From: Collinsella aerofaciens
GTDB lineage: Bacteria > Actinomycetota > Coriobacteriia > Coriobacteriales > Coriobacteriaceae
NCBI RefSeq assembly: GCF_015554145.1
Contig: NZ_JADNHZ010000007.1
Coordinates: forward strand, 41,129 to 105,128
Length of the DNA stretch: 64,000 bases
Direction: 5' to 3'
Notes under the pieces: model-generated
The model's database searches: none
What the model saw: only the letters and a program-made list of their open reading frames with translations
Told to the model about the DNA's origin: nothing
Made by a program: the position numbers and the translations under genes
Shown here: positions 42,355 through 51,240 of the stretch, in pieces
Layout: every line of letters starts with the position of its first letter
Position numbering within the stretch: position 1 is the stretch's first letter

Positions 42355-43363
42355 GCTCGTGCACCGTCCTTTCAATGAGGTGGTTCCACGCCTGCTTGAG
42401 CGATTTGGGGGCCATGGGCCTCATGCCGTCCATGGCGTGGGCCATGCAAAATGAGGCGGCGGCTTCAAGATCGCGCACGTCAACGGTCCAAGTCCATCCC
42501 GAATCGGTGTGTGCGAGCTCACCTCGCCCGCGCGTGAGGCCGTTGATCATATCGATCTGCGTCTGCGGGGCGAACGAGAACGTAGCCGCAACGGGCGGGC
42601 GGTCGGCAAAATCGAATTCAAAGAACAGGTAGTCGTTGAGATTGAAGTCTGCAGGGATGGCATAGGCCTTCGAAGGACGCCAAGCGCGAACGATACGGTC
42701 GCAGCGGAATGTCCTGATGTCGTCGGTGGCATTGTCGAGGCCGCAGAAGTACGCAACGCCCTCGCGCTCGAACATGCCGTAGACGCAGACGGTACGCTCT
42801 TTCTGCTCACCGCGTCCGTTCTGATATAAAAATCGCAGTGCGCATCGCTCGGCAAAGGCGCTCCATACCGCATCGACGGTGGGAGAGCGGCGGATCGGTG
42901 CTTCGTCCGCCGTCGTCCTGCCGGTGAGGTAGGCAATCTTGGAACGAATATCGGCAAGCGGCGCGGCAAAAGTGGATGAGCCGGCCGCTATTGTCTGGTC
43001 GATAGCGTTGAGCAGGATATCGGCGTCGTCTGCGGTGATGAGGCCGCCTGCCGCAAACGTGTGCTCGCGGTCGATTGTCCATGAGCTTTCCTCGGTCTCC
43101 TGCGCGCCGGCGGGGCGAACCTCCTTGATTAAGATGCCGCGTTCGAGCAGTTTGTCACGATCGCGCCGAAACTTGCGCTTATCCGAGTCGATATTGCCCG
43201 AGCCATATCCCAGGTCAGAATCCAAGACGATCTGCTCGGTCGTCAGCGGTTCGGGGGAGCTGTTGAGCACAAAGAAAAGATTGAGGATGCGCTGAGCCGT
43301 TTTATCGAAACTGGGCTCCGAATTCCCCTTTTTAATTGTCGCGGTCGCGTCGCTTGCCGTCAT
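42341..43363 (-). CDS. WYL-domain transcriptional regulator, PafB-like
   Basis: 340 residues. HTH region QRILNLFFVLNSSPEPLTTEQI and DKRKFRRDRDKLLERGI, then a WYL domain with RFLYQNGRGEQKERTVCVYGMF and GLDNATDDIRTFRCDRIV, and a WCX-like C-terminal segment. First gene of the pair with 41437-42354. Convergent with the exonuclease-DinG gene, which fits a DNA-repair theme. The 200-bp gap to the next plus-strand gene should hold divergent promoters (TATACT at ~43486 for the plus side). Confidence 0.88.
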   Translation of the reverse strand: MTASDATATIKKGNSEPSFDKTAQRILNLFFVLNSSPEPLTTEQIVLDSDLGYGSGNIDSDKRKFRRDRDKLLERGILIKEVRPAGAQETEESSWTIDREHTFAAGGLITADDADILLNAIDQTIAAGSSTFAAPLADIRSKIAYLTGRTTADEAPIRRSPTVDAVWSAFAERCALRFLYQNGRGEQKERTVCVYGMFEREGVAYFCGLDNATDDIRTFRCDRIVRAWRPSKAYAIPADFNLNDYLFFEFDFADRPPVAATFSFAPQTQIDMINGLTRGRGELAHTDSGWTWTVDVRDLEAAASFCMAHAMDGMRPMAPKSLKQAWNHLIERTVHEHARA

Positions 43364-43561
43364 AGAGTCCTCGCATGAGAAGGTGGTTTGCTGCCATGAT
43401 TTTAGTCCGATATGGAGATTAGGCTATATCCTTGTCCGCTCGGGGCGTTAAGATGGCCCGAATTCGGTCGTTTGCGCTCGCTCGGGGTATACTTTCGACT
43501 ATATACGGTTCTAATGTGCATGCATTGGGCCTATTTGTCGGATTATGGATGTGGAGCGCAC

Positions 43562-46500
43562 ATGGCGAACACCCAGAACTATATTAACCACCTGCTGCAG
43601 AACACCGGCATCACGCCGGCATGCAGCGAAGAAGAGCGCTTGGCTGCCGAGGATATCGCTCAGATCTTCCGCAACCACGGCTTTGATCCCGAGGTTCAGG
43701 AGTTCAGTGCCCCGGCGCCCAGCAGGTTGGCATTTGCCGTTACCGGTATTCTTGCGTTTGCCGGCGCCCTGCTGATGGGCATCGGCGGCGGCATCGGCTT
43801 GGTCGGCACCTTGCTGGCCATTGTCGGTGCCGTTCTTTACGTGCTCGAGCGCACGGGCCATCCCGTGGTTTCGCGCCTGGGCAAGACGGGCGTGAGCCAA
43901 AATGTCATCGCCTACCACAAGGCCTCGGGCCCGCTCGCGTCTCCGCGCAACCGCCCGGTGGTCGTTGTCGCACACTACGACTCTCCCCGTGCTGAGCTGC
44001 TCGCCCGCGAGCCCTATGCTTCGTATCGTGCGCTCATCGCCAAGCTGTTGCCCGTTGCCACGGTTGCCCCTGCTGCCGTTGCCATCTTGCGTATCCTGCC
44101 GCTCCCCGGCGCGCTCAAGGTTCTGCTGTGGATTGTCGCGATCCTCGCTTCCCTCGTTGCGCTCGCCAACGCGGCAAACATCATTTCTAACCGTTTTGTG
44201 CTTCCCTATACGTCCGGCGCAGTGTGCAACAAGTCTTCTGTCGCCGCTATGCTCGGCGTTATGGACAACGTTGCTCCCTTCCAGGGCGAAAACGAGTTTC
44301 CCGACGATGTTCCGTTCGATACCTATTTTGGGGAGCAGAAGCGTCGTGCCGAGGAGATGGCGCGCGCAGCAGCGGAGTATGCCGCGGCCCAACAGCAAAA
44401 CGACTACGGCAACACCATCGAGTATGAAGAGCCTACCTACGCCGAGGACGAGTTCGGTCAGCCGATTGCTCCCGACGCTCAGACCGAGCCCGAACAGGGC
44501 GAGGCTTTCGACGAGCAGATCGAGGGCTTTGAGGGTGCGTCTGCCGACGAGACGCTGATTGGCGCCATCGTGCCCGAGGATCAGAATCAGGCTGTCCAGG
44601 CCGAAGAGTTCAATGACGAGGTTCCCACTGCCGAGCCGGCGGAGGAGCCTGTCGCGGCCGAGCCCGAGCCCAGGCTCTATCGCAATGCCGCCGGCAACAT
44701 CCGCTTTGGTTCGGATGCCATCCGTGCGCTCGGAATGCTTCCCGAGTCCTGCACGCTCGATTACGAGGAAGGCGAGGAGCCGACGTTTGAGCCCGAGCCT
44801 GCCCCCGTCGTGACTGCATCTGCGCCCGTTGTCGCCGTGGATGATGAGTCTGCCGCGGTTGCCGCTGCCGTTGCCGAGCCCGAGGCGGTGTCCGCGATCG
44901 ATCCCGCGGTAGGACTGGACATTTTGGCTCCCGCCGCGCCGGCGCAAGACGTTACGGACGAGCCTGACGACGATTACGCTGAACAGCCGAGGCGCGTGTC
45001 TTACGAGAGCGATACTGATTTCTCGGCCGAGATTCCCGCGGCAACGCCCCATGCCGATATTGCATCCGCGTTCTCTTCGATTGGCGCCAGCGCTTCCAAC
45101 TTCTTTAAGGGTGCGCTTGCAAAGGGCAGGAAATTTGTCGACGATTTCGAGGGGAAGCGCGCTGCCGCACGCGAGGCTGCCGAGCAGGAGGCTATCGCTC
45201 AGCAGCAGGCAGCCGAGGCGGCACGTGAGCGCGCGGCGCAAGAGTTCGAGCAGAACGAGGCTATGCAGTCCGTGCCTGTCGACGCCGCCGAAGCTACAAC
45301 GTCCTTTGAGGCTCAGCAGCACGTCGATAGCACCATGTCGTTTGATGCCGCGCAGTTCGATTCCACGATAACGTTTGAAAAGCAAGGCACCGCGATTGCC
45401 GAGCCCCTTCCTGTTTCCGATGAGCAGGGCGACGCGGCAGACGATGACGAGCCTATTGATGCTGCCGAAATCCAAGATGTCGCCGGGCACGAGCCCGTCG
45501 AGGTCAACTGTGACGAAGAGCAATACGCGGCAGCCGATCAAGGTGATTCGACCGAGGTCGAGCAGGAGGAAGTGCCTGCGGTTTCCGAGGCTCCCGAGAC
45601 AGATGGGTCGAGGCCTTACTCCACGCAGATTTTCACCATGCCGATCCCGAGTGGTTCCGGTGCCACGGTTGCCGATGTCGCTCCCACTCAGGACGAAACG
45701 GTCGATTCCCTTATGGCCCAGATTTCCTCCCAAGCATCGCCGCGTCCGCAGATGAATGTTCCCGATCCGGCGTCGGCACCGTCGCCTGCACCCTCCTCGT
45801 CTCCGCTGGCTTCGGTTCCCGATCCGTCGCTGCCGTCGATGAAGCAGACAAACGTTGCGTCTCGCACGTCGCTGTTCGACCTTCCCGATCCCTCCGCACA
45901 GGTCAACGACCCCTTTGCTACCGCTCAGGGTCCCGAACCCACATCGGCACCCGTTGCGCCTCCTATGCCCGTTGCGTCGGGCGCACAGCCGATCGAGACC
46001 ATTTCGGCTCCCGCCCCTGCGGCACCTAAGTCTCGCAAGCGCGGCCTGGGCGGCCTGTTCGGTCGTAAAAAGAAAAACGAACAGGACAGCATGAGTGACT
46101 GGCTGGGCGTCGAAGACGATTACGATGCCAAGAAGTCCGGTCGCGGCATCGGTTCGTGGGATAATTTCGAGGACGATAACGATGGCTGGAAGGGCGGCGC
46201 TACGTCTTCCGACGGCGCTTCTTCCGAAGATATGCTCTCGGCTGTCGCCTCTATGGGCGACGATGAGCTGCTCGGTCACGATATCTGGTTTGTGGCAACG
46301 GGCGCCTCGGATTGTGATGGCTCCGGTATGAAGGCCTTCTTGGCTTCGCATCGCGATAAGCTCCGCGGCGTCTTCTTCATCAATCTTGAATCCGTCGGCG
46401 CCGGTAGGCTTTCGGTGGTGACGGTTGAGGGCGAACAGCAGCTGCTCAAGGGCGATCGCCGCATCATGAACCTGGTCAGCAAGGTGTGCAAGTCGTTCCA

Positions 46501-46708
46501 TGTCGATTGTGGCGCGCTCGAGATGCCCTATGCCAAGACCGATGCCTACGCCGCGCTCGAGGCGAGCCGCCGAGCCCTCACCATCGCCGGCGTGGACGGC
46601 ACGCGTCTGGCTTGCGCTCGTACCGAGGACGACCTGCCCCACAATGTCAACCCGACGAACATTGCCACGGTATCCGAGGTCGTGACCGAGGTTATCCGCC
46701 GTTCGTAG
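43562..46708 (+). CDS. M28-peptidase-like membrane protein split by a huge disordered insertion
   Basis: 1,048 residues. About 1-235: M28-like start with two hydrophobic segments (about 57-97 and 160-210) and the first metal motif VVVVAHYDSPRAE (His138, Asp140). About 236-900: Glu/Ala/Pro/Asp-rich low complexity, probably disordered, with a short basic patch RKRGLGGLFGRKKKN near 845. About 900-1048: the M28 fold resumes with HDIWFVATGASDCDGSG, FFINLESVGAG and LPHNVNPTNI. The bridging Asp is replaced by Cys (GAVCNKSSVAAML, Cys222) and the catalytic Glu-Glu by Ser-Asp, so peptidase activity is doubtful. ATG follows GGAG. Confidence 0.85.
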   Translation: MANTQNYINHLLQNTGITPACSEEERLAAEDIAQIFRNHGFDPEVQEFSAPAPSRLAFAVTGILAFAGALLMGIGGGIGLVGTLLAIVGAVLYVLERTGHPVVSRLGKTGVSQNVIAYHKASGPLASPRNRPVVVVAHYDSPRAELLAREPYASYRALIAKLLPVATVAPAAVAILRILPLPGALKVLLWIVAILASLVALANAANIISNRFVLPYTSGAVCNKSSVAAMLGVMDNVAPFQGENEFPDDVPFDTYFGEQKRRAEEMARAAAEYAAAQQQNDYGNTIEYEEPTYAEDEFGQPIAPDAQTEPEQGEAFDEQIEGFEGASADETLIGAIVPEDQNQAVQAEEFNDEVPTAEPAEEPVAAEPEPRLYRNAAGNIRFGSDAIRALGMLPESCTLDYEEGEEPTFEPEPAPVVTASAPVVAVDDESAAVAAAVAEPEAVSAIDPAVGLDILAPAAPAQDVTDEPDDDYAEQPRRVSYESDTDFSAEIPAATPHADIASAFSSIGASASNFFKGALAKGRKFVDDFEGKRAAAREAAEQEAIAQQQAAEAARERAAQEFEQNEAMQSVPVDAAEATTSFEAQQHVDSTMSFDAAQFDSTITFEKQGTAIAEPLPVSDEQGDAADDDEPIDAAEIQDVAGHEPVEVNCDEEQYAAADQGDSTEVEQEEVPAVSEAPETDGSRPYSTQIFTMPIPSGSGATVADVAPTQDETVDSLMAQISSQASPRPQMNVPDPASAPSPAPSSSPLASVPDPSLPSMKQTNVASRTSLFDLPDPSAQVNDPFATAQGPEPTSAPVAPPMPVASGAQPIETISAPAPAAPKSRKRGLGGLFGRKKKNEQDSMSDWLGVEDDYDAKKSGRGIGSWDNFEDDNDGWKGGATSSDGASSEDMLSAVASMGDDELLGHDIWFVATGASDCDGSGMKAFLASHRDKLRGVFFINLESVGAGRLSVVTVEGEQQLLKGDRRIMNLVSKVCKSFHVDCGALEMPYAKTDAYAALEASRRALTIAGVDGTRLACARTEDDLPHNVNPTNIATVSEVVTEVIRRS

Positions 46709-46729
46709 ACGGAGCTCTAAGGAGTCAAC

Positions 46730-46948
46730 GTGTTTTCGTATATTAAGCGCCATTGGCCTGTCTACGTGATTTTGACCTTGATTGCCATTGCGTTAGGGCT
46801 TGGAGCTGCCTACATCGTGGGCGCGAAGGGCTCGACCCCCGCCTCCGCAATCAGCGAAGAGGTGGAGCAAGAACAGAGCACGGGTGCCGATGGGATTCCT
46901 GAGTCCGAGCAAGCAATCGTTGATGGTGGATCTTCGTCTGCAGAGTAG
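46730..46948 (+). CDS. small single-pass membrane protein
   Basis: 72 residues, GTG start five bases after AAGGAG. One helix (about 10-32, VYVILTLIAIALGLGAAYIV) and an acidic, Ser/Glu-rich tail (SEEVEQEQSTGADG). It follows the M28-like gene by ~21 bp and is probably co-transcribed. No family recognised. Confidence 0.8.
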   Translation: MFSYIKRHWPVYVILTLIAIALGLGAAYIVGAKGSTPASAISEEVEQEQSTGADGIPESEQAIVDGGSSSAE

Positions 46949-46969
46949 ATGCGGCGATTTAAATGATTG

Positions 46970-47008
46970 AAAGCGGGCGAGCCGGGGGACTGGCTCGTCC
47001 GCTTTTTC
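46970..47008 (+). terminator. terminator between convergent genes
   Basis: AAGCGGGCGAGCC/GGCTCGTCCGCTT stem with T5 on the plus strand; may act for the converging adhesin gene too. Confidence 0.8.
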
Positions 47009-47014
47009 ATCGTG

Positions 47015-50000
47015 CTAGCGCTTCTTTGGGATTGACCTAAGGCGAGCGAACCATAGGGCTGCGGCACCCGAGGTCAGGAGCGCGGTGATGCAAGCGGCGA
47101 TGGGAGCTGATCCTGTTGCCGGTAGGTCCTGCGGTAGGGTACAGCGTTGAATGACACTGTCCTCGTCATGTGACTCAAGTTTATCGCCGCCGCCGTTGCG
47201 GCAAAGATCGACGCGTGCGCTGTTGGTGAGTGCAGTTTGGGGTGTGTAAGCCGACGTTGCCTGCATGTGCACGACTGCGCCCCGAGCATCTGTGCCAAGG
47301 ATTGCTTTGGCATCGTCAAGGTCGTCGTGCTCATCTTTGAGATCATCACGGGTCCAAGAATCCGTATCGCTTCGAGTCGTAAAGTCGGCGGCTACCGCAC
47401 CGTATTCAATGCGAATGCCCGTCACGACGGTATTGGATGCAAGGTCGAGTTCTTTCGCCTCGAGTGTGGCGGATTCCGTGGTCGAGACATCCGCCTTCCA
47501 GAGGTGCCAGCCGTCGTAATCGACGAGGCGGCAATCTTCACCCAGACTCTCTTTTACTTCGTCGGACTCAAGCCAAGGATTTTCGTGCCCATCGTCAAGC
47601 GTCGCGTTTGCCGGCTCATCGACGTCTGTCGAGTCCAACGGCGTCGTGCGATACCACACGTTGCACAGACCGTTGAGGTCGCCGATGGCGACGGGGGTTT
47701 CGATTGAGACGAATCTCGCCGTGCCGTCTTTGGCGCACTCAAGATCATCGGTAATCGTAAACTCATCAACCCAAGTAGCGGAATCGTTTCGAGCATCGAT
47801 GGTATAGGAGAAAAGCCCATCCGTATTGGTTTGCATCGCGGCGCGGTTTTTTCCATCGCCGTTAGCCAACAGACCCTTCCCGATAGGTTGGACAAGTTCC
47901 TGACGCTTGTCGACCTGTCCTTTGATCTCGATGGGCGCATCCTTCATCGCGACGGATTGGACTTCTCCCGTATCCTTTATTTCAAACGTTATCTCCTCGG
48001 CAAGGTCATGGGTCCGCGGAGACATCGTTTCGCGCAACGAGTAGGTGCCGGGTGCAAGATGTTCGATGCGGTGCGGCTTGTCGGATGAGGTCCAGGAGTC
48101 TATTTCGGTTTTATCGGGACCATATAAGGTGAGCTGTGCGCCTTTCACTTCCTGCTCTCCGCTTGCATCGACCTTGGAGATATCAACCTTGGTGTAATCG
48201 TCGGATACGTTAAGCCGTGCTTCCACAACGGGTGTTTTCTGGTCGGCATAGGTAAGGTCGACGATATGATGCGTCCGGTCGAGCAAGAAGCCGGTCGGCG
48301 CTTGAGTCTCGACAACCTCGTAGCGTGCGGTGCCAGATCCCAGCGGGAGGTCGTCCGCGCGTGCTTCTCCAGTTTCATCCGTCGTGACGGTAGCGACAGC
48401 CTCGCCGTCGAGCGCGGCAATGCTACCGTCGGGGCGCACGATATCACCTGAGGCACGGATCTCAAAGATGGCGCCCGCGAGGCTGCTGCCGTCTACGGCA
48501 TCGGTTTTAACGATCCTGATGTTTCCGGTCGCGGCGTGGTCATAATACGAGACGATTGCAACGGGCGTTAGGTTTATATCGGCGGGTATGTTTACCTCGA
48601 TCTCTCCGCCGACAAGATAGGGCTCTTTGGCCGAGGTTTCGCGTACATAATAGGTGCCCGGCACGAGCGATTCGGGCAGTGTGACGGTGCCGGTCGCGTC
48701 AGTCGTAAAGGTGTCCATTACGTTATGTGCTGGATACCAGCATGTTTGTGAGACAGGTTTGTGATTGCTGTCGAGGAGTTGGAAGGTGAATCCGGCTAGG
48801 GGAACAGAGGCGCCTGTTTGGGCATCGCGTTTTACAATCTGGAGATGCGTCGACAGAGCGTGGTTGTCCACGATATATTGAAGCTCGGCGCCGTCGGAAA
48901 TCTGATTGGCCTCGACGGTCCATTCCCCCGCACGTTTAAAACCCTCGGGGACGGTTTCCGGAACCTCACGAACCGTGTAGCCGGCGCGGTCGTATGGGAC
49001 GGCTCCGTGGACACCGGCTGGTCGCTTGCCTGTGCCGAACCATGCTTCGGGCTGGTCTTTGGTGGAGGCAAAGCCATAGATGTTTGTAGTCAGTGTGCCA
49101 ACAACCTGCTGAGAGCTGTTACTGACAACCTCAAAGACAACATCTCCTGCCGGCTGCTCCAGGCCGGATTGATCGCTATTGCCGTAGTCCTTGAATTTGG
49201 AAATCTCAAGGTCAAACGCAATGGGGATATTGGAAACGCGAGATTCGATCTCGACCACGCCTGAATCGCCGAGTTGGTCGGCTCCAACGGTGTAAGACCA
49301 ACTGTCACCGGAGGGCAAATAGCCCTCGGGCGCCTTCGATTCATAGATGGTAAAGGTTCCCAGGGGGACATCGGTGAGGGTAGCTCGACCGCTTTCATCG
49401 GTCCTGAGAGTTTGTGTCCATCCAGGGGTTGATTGCGATACGCACACGAATTCTGCTCCTGCGAGCGAAGCTCCAACTTGGGGGCCTGCATTCGTTGCGG
49501 CGTCGAGCTTTACAATGCGCAAGGTAATGGTGCCGGGTTGTTCATCAATGGTGACGTATCCGCCGTTATTCGTCGTGGTAAAGGCAATGCGATCGTGCAG
49601 GGGGATATAACCAGCTGGCGCTGTTGTCTCAACTAGGTAGTATGCCGTGTTGGGTAGGAGTGTTGCCTGCGCTCGACCGTTGCTGTCCATCTGGACGGTG
49701 CCGACACGCGCGCCGCTGGCGCTCTCAAAAACATCGAATGTTGCCCCGTCAAACTGATAAGTATTGTTTCCGCTGGTAATGGCAGCGTTTGCAGACTGCT
49801 TTTGGAAGGAAACAGAGACCGCCGGCAGTACATAGAGCATGTCTTGACGTTTGCTGCCGCCCGATACGGTTCCTATATAGCGCCGCGCGCGGTGCGGAGC
49901 GGCTTTGATGCTTCCTGATTTTGCGCTGTCGTGGAGCCACCGCGCTGCCGCCACGACTTCATTGTCGGCGGTAAAGTGCCCACTCTTGGTTTTGCCCTGA

Positions 50001-50446
50001 GCGGTCGTGTAGGAGTAGGTGCCGTCGACATGGGTAGTGCCGTTGAGCATCCATACGGCAAGCTGGGTGGCGGCGCGGGCGCGATCGGGTGAAAGATGGT
50101 AACCGCCAAACGACGTGGCGGTGGGATATCCGTGACAAACGATTGCCGCGAACTCGTCGTCGAGCCACACCCAGCCTTGATCAAAGTTGAGCCATGGGCC
50201 GCCCGGCTTGGTGGGGCCGGGGCGCTCCTGGTTCATGCAGTAGGCAATCGAGGCGTCTTGAGCTTCATACTTGCCGATGAAGAAGGGCCCACAATCATCG
50301 CTAATAGTGCGGAAGCCGAGCTGGTCGTAGCCATCGACGGCAAATGCGGCTCCCGGTGCCAGACAGCCGAAAAGCAGGAAGAGGAGCAGGAGCAGCGGAC
50401 CTGTTGCGATTGCGCTGTGGACAGAGTGCGTGGGTGCGTTGGACAT
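47015..50446 (-). CDS. LPXTG-anchored adhesin with thioester domain and Cna-B repeats
   Basis: 1,143 residues. Signal peptide 1-36 (cleavage after AFA). Thioester domain about 37-200: Cys70 in AYCMNQERPGP and Gln128 in the TQLAVW motif are placed to form an internal Cys-Gln thioester that binds host surfaces covalently. About six Cna-B/SpaA-type beta domains follow (about 207-820), several with a Lys near the start and a YxVxE-type Glu near the end (for example LRIVKLDA...YESKAPEGY), consistent with isopeptide crosslinks. A larger domain precedes LPATG (~1108), a helix and a basic tail. A sortase should anchor it; none is in the window. Confidence 0.93.
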   Translation of the reverse strand: MSNAPTHSVHSAIATGPLLLLLFLLFGCLAPGAAFAVDGYDQLGFRTISDDCGPFFIGKYEAQDASIAYCMNQERPGPTKPGGPWLNFDQGWVWLDDEFAAIVCHGYPTATSFGGYHLSPDRARAATQLAVWMLNGTTHVDGTYSYTTAQGKTKSGHFTADNEVVAAARWLHDSAKSGSIKAAPHRARRYIGTVSGGSKRQDMLYVLPAVSVSFQKQSANAAITSGNNTYQFDGATFDVFESASGARVGTVQMDSNGRAQATLLPNTAYYLVETTAPAGYIPLHDRIAFTTTNNGGYVTIDEQPGTITLRIVKLDAATNAGPQVGASLAGAEFVCVSQSTPGWTQTLRTDESGRATLTDVPLGTFTIYESKAPEGYLPSGDSWSYTVGADQLGDSGVVEIESRVSNIPIAFDLEISKFKDYGNSDQSGLEQPAGDVVFEVVSNSSQQVVGTLTTNIYGFASTKDQPEAWFGTGKRPAGVHGAVPYDRAGYTVREVPETVPEGFKRAGEWTVEANQISDGAELQYIVDNHALSTHLQIVKRDAQTGASVPLAGFTFQLLDSNHKPVSQTCWYPAHNVMDTFTTDATGTVTLPESLVPGTYYVRETSAKEPYLVGGEIEVNIPADINLTPVAIVSYYDHAATGNIRIVKTDAVDGSSLAGAIFEIRASGDIVRPDGSIAALDGEAVATVTTDETGEARADDLPLGSGTARYEVVETQAPTGFLLDRTHHIVDLTYADQKTPVVEARLNVSDDYTKVDISKVDASGEQEVKGAQLTLYGPDKTEIDSWTSSDKPHRIEHLAPGTYSLRETMSPRTHDLAEEITFEIKDTGEVQSVAMKDAPIEIKGQVDKRQELVQPIGKGLLANGDGKNRAAMQTNTDGLFSYTIDARNDSATWVDEFTITDDLECAKDGTARFVSIETPVAIGDLNGLCNVWYRTTPLDSTDVDEPANATLDDGHENPWLESDEVKESLGEDCRLVDYDGWHLWKADVSTTESATLEAKELDLASNTVVTGIRIEYGAVAADFTTRSDTDSWTRDDLKDEHDDLDDAKAILGTDARGAVVHMQATSAYTPQTALTNSARVDLCRNGGGDKLESHDEDSVIQRCTLPQDLPATGSAPIAACITALLTSGAAALWFARLRSIPKKR

Positions 50447-50700
50447 GGCTGCTCCTTATCCCTCGTGCGCCGCATGGGGAGGTTGCGACGCGTAGGATGA
50501 GGCTACCCCCGAGGTTCATGCGGGTAAGTACCGGAGCCTGACCAAAAGCTTGCCCAATTCCTGACAAATTGAGCTCAAATACAACAATCAAGCAAAAGCG
50601 CAGGTAGAAGAAAAGGAGAACAGGAGGTCAAAGGTCCTCGTCTCCACAATTGACGCGATTTTCAAACGAATCTTCACAGCTAAAACAAGCATCGCCACCC
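50447..50700. other. upstream region of the adhesin gene
   Basis: About 250 bp between the adhesin start and the tRNA-Gly promoter. AGGAGCA precedes the adhesin ATG. An imperfect hairpin (AGGCT...AGCCT, about 50505-50545) lies in the leader. I see no homopolymer or invertible repeat suggesting phase variation, and no riboswitch I recognise. Confidence 0.4.
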
Positions 50701-50730
50701 TTGTATCGAACAAGACAACCGCGTTATACT
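50701..50730 (+). promoter_or_regulatory. promoter of tRNA-Gly
   Basis: TTGTAT (50701-50706), 18-base spacer, TATACT (50725-50730). Confidence 0.7.
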
Positions 50731-50741
50731 AGCCAGCACAA

Positions 50742-50816
50742 GCGGGCATCGCCAAGTGGTAAGGCATCAGCTTCCCAAGCTGACACTCGCGGGTTCGAGT
50801 CCCGTTGCCCGCTCCA
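50742..50816 (+). tRNA. tRNA-Gly (CCC)
   Basis: 75 nt with encoded CCA. Acceptor GCGGGCA/TGCCCGC, anticodon loop TTCCCAA, T-arm CGGGTTCGAGTCCCG. That T-arm recurs inverted just after the terminator. Confidence 0.96.
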
Positions 50817-50826
50817 TTCGAATTTC

Positions 50827-50860
50827 AGGCACGGTAACGTTTCGCTACCGTGCCTTTTTC
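50827..50860 (+). terminator. terminator of tRNA-Gly
   Basis: AGGCACGGTA (50827-50836) with TACCGTGCCT (50846-50855), then a T-tract. Confidence 0.88.
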
Positions 50861-50867
50861 AATAAAG

Positions 50868-51008
50868 TGCCGGGACTCGAACCCGACAGGGTGCGAGCGT
50901 TAAATAAACGCGAAGCGTTTATAGCGAGCAGGCGAAGGCGCCGGCAGGCGCCTGAAGCCGGTGCGTATTTGCGAAGCAAATACGCAGACGTCCCGTTGCC
51001 CGCTCCAT
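50868..51008. repeat. tRNA-trailer repeat element, Gly copy 1
   Basis: Begins with CGGGACTCGAACCCG (50871-50885), the exact 15-bp inverse of the tRNA-Gly T-arm. Continues GACAGGGTGCGAGCG, AAACGCGAAGCGTTT, GGCGCCGGCAGGCGCC and GCGTATTTGCGAAGCAAATACGC. Ends with a 19-bp direct copy (50990-51008) of the tRNA 3' end GTCCCGTTGCCCGCTCCAT. Same layout as the Ser and Lys copies. Confidence 0.8.
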
Positions 51009-51141
51009 CGAGCGCGGGAGACTTCGGGAACGCCGGGTCCAACCCGCTTTGCCCGTGCATGTGTGCGGACCGGGTCTGCCGACCGCAGCCGGTGCGGATT
51101 TGCGAAGCAAATGCGCAGACGTCCCGTTGCTTGCTCCAATT
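51009..51141. repeat. tRNA-trailer repeat element, Gly copy 2 (partial)
   Basis: Tandem second unit. Its right part (GCCGGTGCGGATTTGCGAAG... to 51141) is nearly identical to that of copy 1 and ends in a diverged direct tRNA-end copy GTCCCGTTGCTTGCTCCA. Its left half is different, with GGGTCTGCCGACC-type palindromes. Confidence 0.7.
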
Positions 51142-51240
51142 CCAAAATGTTAGGTTAATGCCTGCTGCCCATACTTGCACCTGCGCACGGTACAATGGTT
51201 GGGTTACGACCAACGTGCCAATAACCAAAAAGGAGCCGCT

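Noticed and set aside
43511..46753. A 1,080-codon open frame on the minus strand opposite the M28-like gene
   Set aside because: Long antisense frames are expected in GC-rich genes; the product is Arg/Gly/Leu-rich with no motif, while the plus-strand frame has a ribosome-binding site and recognisable M28 segments.
50447..50741. Possible c-di-GMP riboswitch upstream of the adhesin
   Set aside because: The conserved GEMM motifs are not visible; only an imperfect hairpin is present.
50868..51141. Possible CRISPR array
   Set aside because: Only two units, with long palindromic, non-spacer-like content and tRNA-derived ends; no cas genes.
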